A stretch of 64,000 nt of DNA from JBAXTZ01 sp037129925 (GCA_037129925.1 JBAXTZ010000013.1:1-64000); one strand, 5' to 3'; shown: positions 16,165 through 25,911, numbered from the stretch's first letter. Notes: generated from the letters alone by a model not told the origin. Translations and numbers: made by a program.

Positions 16165-17448
16165 ATGGCAAAGTTTTTTGTGCATACACTGGGTTGCAAA
16201 GTCAATCAAGTCGAATCAGACGGTTTGACGGCAATGCTGTTGGAACGCGGTCACAAGCTTGCGAGCGCTGACTATGAGGTTGCGATAATCAATGGTTGTG
16301 CCGTCACTAATGCCGCCGAAAAAAAATCATTACGACTTATTGAACGAATCAAACAGCAAATACCAGGCGTAAAAGTTATTTTTGCCGGTTGTGCCGCCGA
16401 AAAATTAACGCCCCAACAGCGCGAGTTGTTGCATTGTGACGGCGTGGTCGGAAACGGCGACAAACACCGGTTGCCGGATATACTCGACGCGATGCTCACT
16501 GGACAGCTAATTCAGGCAAATGAAGCTGATGAAGTTGTTTTTCCCGAGTACGCGTTTGAACAGTATCCGCAGTTGCGGACGCGGGCGTTTATAAAAATTC
16601 AAGATGGCTGCGATAATTATTGCAGTTATTGCATAATTCCCTATTTGCGGGGCGGGGTGCGGTCACGGTCGATAACCAGTATTTTACAGGAAGTAAATGC
16701 AGTTGTTGCCGCCGGATTCAAGGAAATTGTGTTGACCGGAATCCATTTGGGTAACTACGGCAAAGAGCGGGGATTCGAAGTTCGCTTACACGATGTTGTC
16801 GAGTGTATTCTCCAGCAGACCACAATCGAACGAATTCGCTTAGGGTCGATAGAGTCACCGGAAATATCCGAGCAGTTGTTAAAATTGTTCGAACGCGAAC
16901 CGCGACTGTGCCGGCATTTGCATCTGCCGTTGCAAGCTGGGTGCGATGTCACGCTCCGGCAAATGAATCGTAATTATCAAACTAACGATTACCGGCTGTT
17001 GGTCGAACAAATCACGCGGCGGTTCCCGGATATGGCAATCACGGCAGATATTATTGTCGGATTTCCCGGTGAAACCGATGCTGATTTCGCGCAAACCTGC
17101 GCTTTTGTCGAGCAATTGCCGTTGACCGGTTTACACGTCTTTCCATTTTCACGACGCAGCGGTACGGTGGCATGGTCGATGCCGCAGCAAATTGACAACG
17201 CCAAAAAAAAGCTGCGGGCGAAAGCGATGACTGAATTAGGCGCTACTTTGCAGCAAAAGTTTTTATTGAGCTGCATAAACGTGTCTACCGCTGTTTTGCT
17301 TGAAAGTATTGCTGACGGTTTCGCCTATGGATTTTCAAGTAATTATCAAAAAATATATTTGCACGAGGCAGGGAATGTTCTCGGTGAAATTTGTCTTGTA
17401 AAACCACTGGCTATATACCAGGATGGATTGCGTGGTCAATTAGTATAA
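16165..17448 (+). CDS. mtaB: tRNA t6A37 methylthiotransferase MtaB
   Basis: The protein has 427 residues. It opens FFVHTLGCKVNQVESD, the UPF0004 Fe-S domain of the MtaB branch (MiaB has NxxDSE instead), then the radical SAM cluster in DGCDNYCSYCIIPYLRG and a C-terminal TRAM-like segment. MtaB adds the 2-methylthio group to t6A in tRNAs reading ANN codons. The ATG at 16165 follows the rsmE stop by one base. Confidence 0.93.
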   Translation: MAKFFVHTLGCKVNQVESDGLTAMLLERGHKLASADYEVAIINGCAVTNAAEKKSLRLIERIKQQIPGVKVIFAGCAAEKLTPQQRELLHCDGVVGNGDKHRLPDILDAMLTGQLIQANEADEVVFPEYAFEQYPQLRTRAFIKIQDGCDNYCSYCIIPYLRGGVRSRSITSILQEVNAVVAAGFKEIVLTGIHLGNYGKERGFEVRLHDVVECILQQTTIERIRLGSIESPEISEQLLKLFEREPRLCRHLHLPLQAGCDVTLRQMNRNYQTNDYRLLVEQITRRFPDMAITADIIVGFPGETDADFAQTCAFVEQLPLTGLHVFPFSRRSGTVAWSMPQQIDNAKKKLRAKAMTELGATLQQKFLLSCINVSTAVLLESIADGFAYGFSSNYQKIYLHEAGNVLGEICLVKPLAIYQDGLRGQLV

Positions 17449-17462
17449 TTCGCTGATTTTAG

Positions 17463-17491
17463 TTGCCAAAAAAAACAGATTGTAATATAGT
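17463..17491 (+). promoter_or_regulatory. Promoter of the small Cys-rich protein
   Basis: TTGCCA (17463-17468) and TATAGT (17486-17491) are 17 nt apart, upstream of AGGAGGG and the ATG at 17524. With the terminator at 17825-17852 this makes a single-gene transcription unit. Confidence 0.6.
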
Positions 17492-17523
17492 AGTAGCATG
17501 ATTATTATAGGAGGGAAAATTAC

Positions 17524-17811
17524 ATGTTTGGAAAGACTATAGGGAATATCAAAGAACACTGCTGCACGGGTCAATGCCCGATGAGCAGAGCTAAAGCGGC
17601 TTATAAAGCTGCTCCGAAGAAAACAAAAATTATCGTTGGCGCAATAGTCGGTGTGGTTGCATTACTTAAGATTGCCGCCATCGTGATGTTCGTCCGCAAA
17701 AAGTTTAAGAAAAGTCAGTGCTGTGAGCAGTCCACCTGCTGCGACAATCAGGAAGTTTGTTGCTGCGATTGCGGATGCGAAGAACCGGTTGAAGAAACAA
17801 CCAAAGCCTAA
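17524..17811 (+). CDS. Small Cys-rich single-span membrane protein
   Basis: I do not recognise a family. The 95-residue protein has an N-terminal Cys patch (C13, C14, C18), a basic stretch, one hydrophobic helix (about 36-57), a basic stop-transfer RKKFKK, and a tail with nine cysteines between 66 and 85 (CC, CC, CCCDCGC) before an acidic end. The basic stop-transfer suggests the Cys tail is cytoplasmic and might bind metal. It has a promoter, a strong ribosome site (GGAGGG) and a terminator, so it is a real gene. A similar Cys cluster is found on GrpE in this window. Confidence 0.75.
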   Translation: MFGKTIGNIKEHCCTGQCPMSRAKAAYKAAPKKTKIIVGAIVGVVALLKIAAIVMFVRKKFKKSQCCEQSTCCDNQEVCCCDCGCEEPVEETTKA

Positions 17812-17824
17812 ACATAAGTTGTCG

Positions 17825-17852
17825 ACGCCTTCTCGATTGAGGAGGCGTTTTT
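17825..17852 (+). terminator. Intrinsic terminator after the Cys-rich gene
   Basis: CGCCTTCTC and GAGGAGGCG form a stem with one mismatch around GATT, followed by TTTTT (17848-17852). Confidence 0.85.
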
Positions 17853-17868
17853 GCTTGACCTGGTGGCT

Positions 17869-17904
17869 GGGGTATAGGGGATAGGGTATGGGATATAGGG
17901 GATA
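17869..17904. repeat. Heptanucleotide G-rich array before namZ
   Basis: After GGGGTATA the sequence reads GGGGATA, GGGTATG, GGATATA, GGGGATA, each seven bases. The four G-tracts could form a G-quadruplex. It sits immediately before the ribosome site of the next gene. Confidence 0.65.
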
Positions 17905-17919
17905 GTGAGGATGTTTTTC

Positions 17920-19134
17920 ATGAAAAAAGTAGCATTGGTTTGTTTGCTGGTTTTGTTTGGGTTATATTCAATTTGCGGGGCGGCAGCGAAGATTAACTTA
18001 GGAATCGATAACGTTAACACCTATAAGAATCTTTTTGCCGGTAAACGTGTTGGGTTGATAACCAATCCAACCGGAGTGAACGGAAATCTTGAAAGTACGA
18101 TTAATGTGTTAATGGCGGCCGATGTCAATCTAGTAGCGCTATATGGACCGGAGCATGGCGTACGCGGAAATGTCGCGGCCGGAGAATATGTCGATGGTGG
18201 AACTGACTCTGCCACTGGCTTGCCGATTTACAGTCTGTATGGCAAGACCCGAAAACCAACCCCGGCGATGCTGAAAAATATCGACGTGTTGGCAATAGAT
18301 ATTCAAGATATTGGCGCCCGTGATTACACTTATATTTACACTATGGCCTATGCCATGCAAGCGGCGGCGGAAAATAATATCGAATTTGTGGTCTTTGATC
18401 GACCCAATCCATTAGGCGGAGTTAAGGTCGAAGGTCAGTTAATAAAACCGGGCAACGAATCGTTTATTGGAATGTACCCGATTGCTTTTCGTCATGGAAT
18501 GACCATTGGCGAGTTAGCCCGATATTTCAATACTGAGTTTGTTATTAATTGTAAACTCACAGTAATTCCCATGACCGGATGGACCAGGGGAATGTTATGG
18601 CCGGATACCGGATTGCAGTGGGTAATTACTTCGCCGAATATCCCCACATTTGCTGCGGCACTGGCCTACGGCGTGACAACCTTTGTCGGTTGCGGAAATG
18701 TCTCGATCGGTGTCGGCACGACCCGACCGTTTGAATTTATCGCGTCGGACTGGCTAAATGCCGATAAACTTGCTGATGCGTTAAATGCCCGGAATATTAA
18801 AGGCGTGTATTTCCGCCCGGCGTATTTCACGCCGTTTTGGACGGCTAATTCCGGCAAAGTAATGAAAGGGGTGGAAATGCATGTTTTGGATATCCACACC
18901 TTAGAAACAGTGCATACCGGCATCGCGATAATTGATACGCTCCGCAAACTGAGCAACAAAAAATATGATTTTGACCGTTCGCCATTTACCTCCAAAGGCA
19001 AACCGGAAGTCGATACTGTTTCCGGCGATGATACCTTGCGCAACTGGAATTGGGAATATAATTCGCTAATGGTAAACTGGCAAAACGAAGCAGATGCATT
19101 TGCCGTCAAAGCCCGGAAATATTATTTGTATTAG
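17920..19134 (+). CDS. namZ: Exo-beta-N-acetylmuramidase NamZ-like (DUF1343), exported
   Basis: The protein has about 404 residues. It starts with a signal peptide (MKKVALVCLLVLFGLYSICGAAA), then the DUF1343 core with LITNPTGV, YGPEHGVRG and DIQDIGARDYTYIYTM. NamZ-type enzymes release N-acetylmuramic acid from the ends of peptidoglycan fragments. The ATG at 17920 has GAGG nine nt upstream and starts the signal peptide. A BadF-type sugar kinase at 41422 could phosphorylate the released sugar, but the link is inference. Confidence 0.85.
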   Translation: MKKVALVCLLVLFGLYSICGAAAKINLGIDNVNTYKNLFAGKRVGLITNPTGVNGNLESTINVLMAADVNLVALYGPEHGVRGNVAAGEYVDGGTDSATGLPIYSLYGKTRKPTPAMLKNIDVLAIDIQDIGARDYTYIYTMAYAMQAAAENNIEFVVFDRPNPLGGVKVEGQLIKPGNESFIGMYPIAFRHGMTIGELARYFNTEFVINCKLTVIPMTGWTRGMLWPDTGLQWVITSPNIPTFAAALAYGVTTFVGCGNVSIGVGTTRPFEFIASDWLNADKLADALNARNIKGVYFRPAYFTPFWTANSGKVMKGVEMHVLDIHTLETVHTGIAIIDTLRKLSNKKYDFDRSPFTSKGKPEVDTVSGDDTLRNWNWEYNSLMVNWQNEADAFAVKARKYYLY

Positions 19135-19192
19135 GATTTACCTGTAAAACCGTTGTAAGTTTGCTATTTGGCGATTTGCGCGATATTTACAA

Positions 19193-19221
19193 TTGCTTGT
19201 TTAGTTTTTGTTTGCTATAAT
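19193..19221 (+). promoter_or_regulatory. Promoter of the aas/lplT-like operon
   Basis: TTGCTT (19193-19198), a 17-nt spacer and a perfect TATAAT (19216-19221). The TTTGCTATAATTAGGC context also precedes HEPN/MNT module 2. Confidence 0.7.
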
Positions 19222-19254
19222 TAGGCTGATTTTTGGAGTGCAGGGGGTAATTAA

Positions 19255-21408
19255 ATGCGGTCGTTTTTGAGATGGTTTACACGGCTGGTATTGAGATTTT
19301 TTTATGATATAAAAATCGTTAATTACGAACGAATTGAGGCGTTGCAAGGAAAAGGCCCGACGTTGGTAATTCCCAACCATGTATCCTTTATGGACGCGGC
19401 GCTGATGTACGCGCTGATGCCAAAGGATACCTATTTTGTTGTATATACTACCTTTGTAAACAAATTCAACTGGTTTTTTAAGTTGAGTTGTAATTTTGTT
19501 TCAGTCGACCAACGCAGCCCTTATGCAATGAAAAAAATCATGGCGAAGCTCAATGAAAAAAACACGGTGGTTATTTTCCCTGAAGGGCGGCTGACAACGA
19601 CCGGTAGTTTTATGAAAAGCTATGGCGGGGTGATTTGGCTGGCCTCGAAATCTCAAGCCAACATATTACCGATGGTAACAGTGGGTATGGAACAGAATAA
19701 ATTTACCCGCATCACGGAAATGTACAAGACCCGCTGGTTTCACAATATAATGCTGTATGTCGGGGAACCGTTTAAATTACCGGAAATGAAGAATACGGAA
19801 ATCAACAAAAAGAAACGGTTTTATGCCGATAGCATTATCGACAACATGCAGAAACTTAAAGTGTTGGCGCGGATCGAGCAAGCAGGTAAGAAAATCAATC
19901 TGTTCAATTCACTGCTGGATTCTGCTAAAATGCATGGCGCCAATAAAATTATCTTACGCGACGCGATGGGGGCCGCTCTGTCTTATAAACAGCTAATTCT
20001 TACCAGCCGGGTACTAGGTGGGAAGCTTGGTCAGTTGCTGGCAGACGAGGATAAGGTCGGGTTGATGTTGCCAAACGCCGCCGCGCATCCGGTGGCGATG
20101 TTCGGGCTGTTTGCCGAGGGTAAAACAATCGCGATGATTAACTTTACCGCGGGCATTGCCAGTAATATTTCTTGCGCGCGCAATGCCGGGATTAAGACAA
20201 TTATCACGTCTAAAGCCTTTATCGAAAAAGCAAAATTGGAGAATCTCGAAGTCGCGTTAAAGGAGCAGTGCCGATTTATCTATCTCGAAGATGTCAAAGC
20301 GGCGCTTACCCTGACCGATAAGCTGACCGGCGCCTGGAATTCACTGATCGGCAAACGGGCCAATTATGTGTCTGGTCAGCGGGTTATTCTGTTCACCAGC
20401 GGCTCGGAAAGTAAACCCAAAGGCGTTGTACTCACTCATTCAAATCTATTGGTGAATATATTTCAGGGTATGGCAGTTTTTGACATGACCCCGCGGGATA
20501 ATATGTTGAACGCGCTGCCGCTATTCCACTCGTTTGGGGTAATGGCCGGTGAACTGTTGCCGATCCTTGAAGGCATGATGTTGATGCTCTATCCGTCACC
20601 GCTACATTACAAAGAAATTCCGGAAATGTGTTATGACTGGAATATTTCTGTGTTATTGGGAACTTCTACCTTCTTAAACGGCTACGGTATATACGCGCAT
20701 CCCTATGATTTTCATGCGATAAAATACGTTATTGCCGGAGCTGAAAAGCTAACCGATGCCACCCGCTATCTGTGGCTGGATAAGTTTGGCGTGCGGATTT
20801 GCGAAGGCTATGGCATGACTGAGGCCGCGCCGCTGGTTTCCGGAAACTCGAAGTTGTTTTACAAGATTGGCTCCGCTGGGAAACTAATGCCATGTATCGA
20901 CTATATCCTCGAGCCGGTCGACGGCGTAGAGGCGCAATCGCCGGATGAAGAAGTTGGCGTGCTGACGATCAAAGGGCCAAATGTCATGGAAGGCTATCTC
21001 ATCGAGGGGCAAGGTTTTGTGCCGCTCGAAGGTTATTACAATACCGGCGACGTGGTGGCAATCGATAACGAACGCTATATTTCTATTCGCTCGAGAGTAA
21101 AGCGATTTGCCAAAATCGGCGGCGAAATGGTCAGCTTGGATGCCGTAGAAAAGGCCTTTTCTAATTGTTTCGGATTGGCGCCGTCTGCCGCGGTAAATGT
21201 TCAAGACGAAAAGCGCGGTGAAAAAATAATTGTCTTTACAACCGCTAAAGCGATTGACCGCAAAACACTTCGGGAATATTGGCAGAAAAACGGTATCAGT
21301 ACTTTAAGCATTCCCGAGCGAATTGTTGAGGTTAATGAATTACCGCTACTTGGCACTGGAAAAACCGATTACGTAACGTTAAAGGAAATGGCCGGGGCGA
21401 TTGAATAA
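19255..21408 (+). CDS. aas: Acyltransferase / acyl-ACP synthetase fusion (Aas-like)
   Basis: The 717-residue protein matches the length of E. coli Aas (719). The first 210 residues are a PlsC-type acyltransferase with NHVSFMD and FPEGR; the rest is an AMP-forming acyl-activating domain with ILFTSGSESKPKGVVLTHSNL, GYGMTEAAP and YNTGDVV. Aas re-acylates lysophospholipids at the inner membrane, with LplT supplying the substrate. The next gene starts on the last base of its stop codon (TAATG), so an lplT partner fits. Confidence 0.85.
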   Translation: MRSFLRWFTRLVLRFFYDIKIVNYERIEALQGKGPTLVIPNHVSFMDAALMYALMPKDTYFVVYTTFVNKFNWFFKLSCNFVSVDQRSPYAMKKIMAKLNEKNTVVIFPEGRLTTTGSFMKSYGGVIWLASKSQANILPMVTVGMEQNKFTRITEMYKTRWFHNIMLYVGEPFKLPEMKNTEINKKKRFYADSIIDNMQKLKVLARIEQAGKKINLFNSLLDSAKMHGANKIILRDAMGAALSYKQLILTSRVLGGKLGQLLADEDKVGLMLPNAAAHPVAMFGLFAEGKTIAMINFTAGIASNISCARNAGIKTIITSKAFIEKAKLENLEVALKEQCRFIYLEDVKAALTLTDKLTGAWNSLIGKRANYVSGQRVILFTSGSESKPKGVVLTHSNLLVNIFQGMAVFDMTPRDNMLNALPLFHSFGVMAGELLPILEGMMLMLYPSPLHYKEIPEMCYDWNISVLLGTSTFLNGYGIYAHPYDFHAIKYVIAGAEKLTDATRYLWLDKFGVRICEGYGMTEAAPLVSGNSKLFYKIGSAGKLMPCIDYILEPVDGVEAQSPDEEVGVLTIKGPNVMEGYLIEGQGFVPLEGYYNTGDVVAIDNERYISIRSRVKRFAKIGGEMVSLDAVEKAFSNCFGLAPSAAVNVQDEKRGEKIIVFTTAKAIDRKTLREYWQKNGISTLSIPERIVEVNELPLLGTGKTDYVTLKEMAGAIE

Positions 21409-22610
21409 TGTGGAATCTCAATAAAGGAATTTGGGCGCTGGTTGGAGCGCAATTCTGGTCGGCATTTGGCGATCAGATGATGTTTTTTATCGTAATCGCG
21501 ATTATCAGCAAACAGCACGCTGATTCCTTGTACATCCTGATTTCCCAGTCGGCATTTTTGGTGTCTTACATTATTTTCTGCCCGTATGTCGGGCGGTTTG
21601 GCGACCGCTTTCCGAAAAAATATGTGTTGATGACCGGAAACGCGTTGAAGGCGTTCGGAATTCTGCTGGCATTCTTTTCCGTCAATCCGGTTTTAGCGTA
21701 TTTTGTAGTGGGAATGGGCGCCGTTATTTATATGCCGGCTAAGTATGGCATTTTGCCGGTGTTGAGCCGGGACGATGATGTTTTGATGAAAGCCAATGCC
21801 GCTGTTGAAGGCGGAACGTTGTTGGCAATTTTGTTTGGCGGTGTCGCCGGGGAATATATCGCCGCGCAATCGATTGATCTTTCGCTGGTGGTTTGTTTTG
21901 CGATTATTATGTTTTCAATGTTGCTTAATTTTGCAATTCCCCGGAATGAGGGAAATTCGAGCATCGTGTTTCCGAAAAACCCGCTAGCATTTATCGCGAT
22001 GTCGGTGCGGGGTTTTTCAGGCGATATGAAAACTGTATTTACGACATCGGTAAGCCGATTTTGCGTATTAGGCACGGCTACATTCTGGACGGCTTCTACA
22101 GTGCTACGGATGATTTTGCTGGTGTGGTTGCCGTTACATCTGGGGATCGACCAAGGTCATGGGCAGAGTGTAATGCTGGCGCTTACCGGTATTGGCGTCG
22201 CAATCGGGTCGTTTTTAGCGCCGCTGTTCATTACGATTAAGACTTACAGCCGGACGATTATCGCCGGTGTATTGATGGCTTTTAGCATTGCGCTGTTAGC
22301 GTTTATTTCCGGTGGTTATATCGTTACCGCGCTGATTTTGGTGTTAATCGGGATATTTGGCGGAGTGTTTTTTGTGCCGCTAAACGCCACGTTACAGGAC
22401 ATGGGGGAGCGCTCAATTGGAGCTGGTTGCGCGGTTGCCTGCCAAAACTGGTTAGAATTTTCGGCAATGTTTGGCGGAATATTACTGTATATGGCAGCTG
22501 ATAATTTGAAATTCAATATTGACAGCGTCATCCTCGGCGGTGTTGTCTTACAATTGTTGTTGATGCTGGTGATGAGTAAAACAGCCAAAATTATTAAGAG
22601 GAACAGTTGA
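21408..22610 (+). CDS. MFS transporter, LplT-like (copy 1)
   Basis: The 400-residue protein has about twelve hydrophobic segments, and the first loop holds the MFS motif GRFGDRFPKKYVL. Directly following aas, with overlapping stop and start, it is most likely a lysophospholipid flippase like LplT. It shares QFWSAFGDQMMFFI-type N-terminal and KYGILP motifs with the next gene, so the two are tandem duplicates. Confidence 0.8.
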   Translation: MWNLNKGIWALVGAQFWSAFGDQMMFFIVIAIISKQHADSLYILISQSAFLVSYIIFCPYVGRFGDRFPKKYVLMTGNALKAFGILLAFFSVNPVLAYFVVGMGAVIYMPAKYGILPVLSRDDDVLMKANAAVEGGTLLAILFGGVAGEYIAAQSIDLSLVVCFAIIMFSMLLNFAIPRNEGNSSIVFPKNPLAFIAMSVRGFSGDMKTVFTTSVSRFCVLGTATFWTASTVLRMILLVWLPLHLGIDQGHGQSVMLALTGIGVAIGSFLAPLFITIKTYSRTIIAGVLMAFSIALLAFISGGYIVTALILVLIGIFGGVFFVPLNATLQDMGERSIGAGCAVACQNWLEFSAMFGGILLYMAADNLKFNIDSVILGGVVLQLLLMLVMSKTAKIIKRNS

Positions 22611-23815
22611 TGACCAAATTTATCCGTCCGATTAATGCCTTGGTTATTGCTCAATTTTTTGCCGCGTTTGGCGACAACATGATTTTGTTTATTATCTTGG
22701 CGATTATGAGCCGGGATAATTATCCCGCGTACTACGCGCCGCTCGCTCAAGCGGCATTTGTGGTGCCATACATATTATTTACGCCGATTCTGGGACGAAT
22801 GGCCGACCGCTACCCGAAGACAAATATTTTAAAAATGGGTAATGCGATAAAAATCATCGGGTTGTTAATGTTGCTATTGGATTTCGATCCGGCCGGCTCC
22901 TATTTTGTAGTCGGCACCGGCGCCGCGATTTATACAATGGCGAAGTACGGCATTTTACCGTGGCTGTGTAAAAACGATAAGTTTTTGGTGCGCTACAATT
23001 CCTGGGTGGAAGGTTCTACTATCGCGGCAATATTAATCGGCAGCATCACCGGCGGCGTGTTGTCGGACTTGTCGATAAGTCTGGCAATATACGTGGGATT
23101 TATTGTTTTTGCGATTTCAATTTATTTTAATTTTCTCATACCAAAAAATCCGGCGAATACTACTTTGAAATTCAAAGGTACATTGCGCTATTTCGTTAAT
23201 GATTGCAAAATGATTTTTCGCACTCGTGAAAGCCGGTTCGCGGTAACCGGAACGGCATCATTCTGGATGGCTTCGTCGGTGTTCCGAATGATACTTATCG
23301 CCTGGATACCGGCGACATTGCTGTTGAAAGACAATACTGATATTAGTATCCTGTTTGCGTTGACCGGTGTCGGACTGGTCATCGGCTCGCTGATTGTGCC
23401 GTTGATTATCTCCATGGAAAAAATGTATCGGGCGGTGTACGCCGGAGTGGCAATGGCGATTATTTTGGGGCTGTTTTTGTTTATTCATTCGATCGGGTTT
23501 ACGGTGGTGTTGCTACTGCTCGTTGGTGTTAGCGGCGCGATTTTGATTATCCCCCTTAACGCGACCTTGCAAACTATTGGGAAAGCGACAATTGGCCCGG
23601 GACGGGCGGTCGCTTGTCAAAACATTGTCGAGAACAGTGCGATGCTGGTTGGTGTTGGCATATATACTGTTGCATCTGGCGCAAATATTGATGTTCGCTG
23701 GTCGATTGCTACATTAGCGCTTGTGTTTTTGGTCATAGTGTTCTATATGTTGCAAATGGTAAAAGGCTTAAAATTGGCGGCGCTAAATGTGAAGAACCCG
23801 ACCGATTTTCTCTAA
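22610..23815 (+). CDS. MFS transporter, LplT-like (copy 2)
   Basis: The protein has 401 residues and about twelve membrane segments, with GRMADRYPKTNIL in the loop after helix 2 and AKYGILPWL. It is a paralog of the preceding carrier. The ATG at 22610 overlaps the upstream stop by one base and has GAGGA seven nt before it. Bacteria usually carry a single lplT, so the second copy may serve another lipid. A terminator follows. Confidence 0.8.
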   Translation: MTKFIRPINALVIAQFFAAFGDNMILFIILAIMSRDNYPAYYAPLAQAAFVVPYILFTPILGRMADRYPKTNILKMGNAIKIIGLLMLLLDFDPAGSYFVVGTGAAIYTMAKYGILPWLCKNDKFLVRYNSWVEGSTIAAILIGSITGGVLSDLSISLAIYVGFIVFAISIYFNFLIPKNPANTTLKFKGTLRYFVNDCKMIFRTRESRFAVTGTASFWMASSVFRMILIAWIPATLLLKDNTDISILFALTGVGLVIGSLIVPLIISMEKMYRAVYAGVAMAIILGLFLFIHSIGFTVVLLLLVGVSGAILIIPLNATLQTIGKATIGPGRAVACQNIVENSAMLVGVGIYTVASGANIDVRWSIATLALVFLVIVFYMLQMVKGLKLAALNVKNPTDFL

Positions 23816-23826
23816 CACACAGTCTG

Positions 23827-23866
23827 CTTCGCTTTAACTTTTTCAAGTTAGAGCGAAGTTTTTTTT
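23827..23866 (+). terminator. Intrinsic terminator of the aas/lplT-like operon
   Basis: CTTCGCTTTAACTT pairs with AAGTTAGAGCGAAG around TTTC (one mismatch), followed by eight T. Confidence 0.9.
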
Positions 23867-23933
23867 ACTTTTTGCAGGAATTGCAGAACTTTTGGCGAAT
23901 TAGAAACCATGAATTTTTATTAGGAGAGTATTT

Positions 23934-25163
23934 ATGAAAAAAGAAGTACTGGAAAGATTTTTAAGTTACGTTGCAGTCGATACCCGCTCGGGGCATGACT
24001 CGGAAACATACCCCAGCACATTGAAACAATTAGTTTTGGCGAATATGCTGACTGAAGAATTAAAATCAATGGGTATTAAAGACGTAAGTATTGATGAGTA
24101 TGGTTATGTTACCGCGAAGATTCCCGCAAACGTTACCAAGGATATTCCGGCAATCGGTTTTATCGCTCATTATGATACGGCTTCAGATTTTAGCGGTGAA
24201 AATGTCCGTCCGAAAATCGCTGAAAATTATGACGGCAATGATATCTATCTCGATTATGAAAACAATATCGTGCTGTCACCAGTCGATTTTCCTGAATTGA
24301 AGTGGTATGTTGGTCAGACCCTTATCACTACCGACGGCTCGACGTTACTCGGCGCTGATGACAAGGCCGGCATTGCCGAGATTATGACCGCTGTTGATTA
24401 TTTGTTGAAACACCCGGAAATTGAACACGGTCCGCTCTGCATCGGGTTTACACCGGACGAAGAAGTTGGCTCCGGCACCAAATATTTTGATGTAGAAAAA
24501 TTTGGCGCAAAATACGCCTATACTGTTGATGGCGGGGAGCTTGGTTCAATCGAGTACGAGAACTTCAACGGCGCTGGCGCGAAAATCACAATCAAGGGAC
24601 GCAACGTTCATCCAGGTTCGGCAAAACACAAAATGATCAACTCGGTAATTTTGGGCATGGAACTGTGCGATATGTTACCGTCATTTGACCGACCGGTTAA
24701 TACTCAGGACTATGAAGGTTTTTTTCATATCACTGATTTTCATGGCACAGTCGAAGAAACCAGCATTGATATAATAATTCGCGACCATGATCGCGATCTG
24801 TTTGAGCAAAAGAAAGAATTCATTCGCGAAACTGTTCAATTCATGTCGCACAAATACCCTAAAGCCGAAATAAATCTCGATCTAAAAGACAGCTATTTTA
24901 ATATGCGCGAGAAAATTGAGCCGGTTTTCCATGTGGTCGAAATAGCTCAACAGGCGATGCGTGACCTGGACATTGTGCCGATTACCGTGCCAATTCGCGG
25001 TGGTACCGACGGAGCCCGGTTGTCGTTTATGGGCTTGCCTTGTCCGAACATTTTTACCGGCGGACATAATTATCATGGCCGCTATGAGTATGTATCGTTA
25101 GATTCGATGGAAAAGGCCGTACAGGTTATTATTCAGATTATTAAAGCTTATAGAGCGGCATAG
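23934..25163 (+). CDS. pepT: Peptidase T (tripeptide aminopeptidase)
   Basis: The 409-residue M20 family protein has the metal-site motifs GFIAHYDTASDFSG and LGADDKAGIAEIM, the catalytic-base segment GFTPDEEVGSGTKYFD, and GGTDGARLSFMGLPCPNIFTGG. PepT removes the N-terminal residue of tripeptides in the cytosol. GGAGAG lies upstream of the ATG. It opens a run of peptidases and hydrolases. Confidence 0.95.
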   Translation: MKKEVLERFLSYVAVDTRSGHDSETYPSTLKQLVLANMLTEELKSMGIKDVSIDEYGYVTAKIPANVTKDIPAIGFIAHYDTASDFSGENVRPKIAENYDGNDIYLDYENNIVLSPVDFPELKWYVGQTLITTDGSTLLGADDKAGIAEIMTAVDYLLKHPEIEHGPLCIGFTPDEEVGSGTKYFDVEKFGAKYAYTVDGGELGSIEYENFNGAGAKITIKGRNVHPGSAKHKMINSVILGMELCDMLPSFDRPVNTQDYEGFFHITDFHGTVEETSIDIIIRDHDRDLFEQKKEFIRETVQFMSHKYPKAEINLDLKDSYFNMREKIEPVFHVVEIAQQAMRDLDIVPITVPIRGGTDGARLSFMGLPCPNIFTGGHNYHGRYEYVSLDSMEKAVQVIIQIIKAYRAA

Positions 25164-25171
25164 GAGGAGCA

Positions 25172-25897
25172 ATGGCAAAAAAAATTAATGTTGTCTTCTG
25201 GAATGAATTTGTCCATGAAAAAACTGACGCGGTCGTGCAGGCAATATATCCCAACGGATTACATGCGCCGATAGTTGAGTATTTAAACGCTCAAGCAGAT
25301 ATGGATGCGACATTTGCCACACTCGAAATGCCGGAACACGGACTTACTCAGGCAGTTCTGGATAAAACTGATGTGCTGCTGTGGTGGGGACATGTAGCGC
25401 ATGACAAAGTTGACGATGCGATTGTTAAACGCGTTCAGCAGCGGGTAATTGAAGGGATGGGCTTGATCGTTTTACACTCGGGGCATTTTAGTAAGATATT
25501 TCAGACGATGATGGGGACAACTTGCAGTTTGCGTTGGCATGACGGCGAGCAGGAAGTAATGTGGAATATTGCGCCCGGACATCCGATAACCGAGGGAATC
25601 GGCGACTATATTCATTTGCCGGAACACGAAATGTATGGCGAGCGGTTTGACATTCCTGAACCGGATAAAATCATCTTCATTTCCGCGTACAGCAATGGAA
25701 ACGCCTTCCGTAGCGGTTGCTGTTTCTGCCGGGGCAATGGTCGGATATTCTATTTTTCACCCGGACATGAAGCCAATCCAATCTATCATCGCGAAGATAT
25801 TAAGCGAGTTATTATGAACGCGGTGCGCTGGACTAATAATCCCAAGGGTAAAATGGAGATTACTTGCCCGCACGACAATGTTTCAAAATTCCAGTAA
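25172..25897 (+). CDS. ThuA-like domain protein
   Basis: The 241-residue protein has a ThuA (class I amidotransferase-like) fold: VVFWNEFVHEKTD, DVLLWWGHVAHDKVDD, GLIVLHSGHFSK and RIFYFSPGHE. ThuA proteins occur with sugar-use genes and their reaction is often unknown. It starts 8 bp after pepT, with GGAGG before the ATG, so the two are probably co-transcribed. Confidence 0.8.
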   Translation: MAKKINVVFWNEFVHEKTDAVVQAIYPNGLHAPIVEYLNAQADMDATFATLEMPEHGLTQAVLDKTDVLLWWGHVAHDKVDDAIVKRVQQRVIEGMGLIVLHSGHFSKIFQTMMGTTCSLRWHDGEQEVMWNIAPGHPITEGIGDYIHLPEHEMYGERFDIPEPDKIIFISAYSNGNAFRSGCCFCRGNGRIFYFSPGHEANPIYHREDIKRVIMNAVRWTNNPKGKMEITCPHDNVSKFQ

Positions 25898-25911
25898 TTT
25901 TTTTCGATAAT

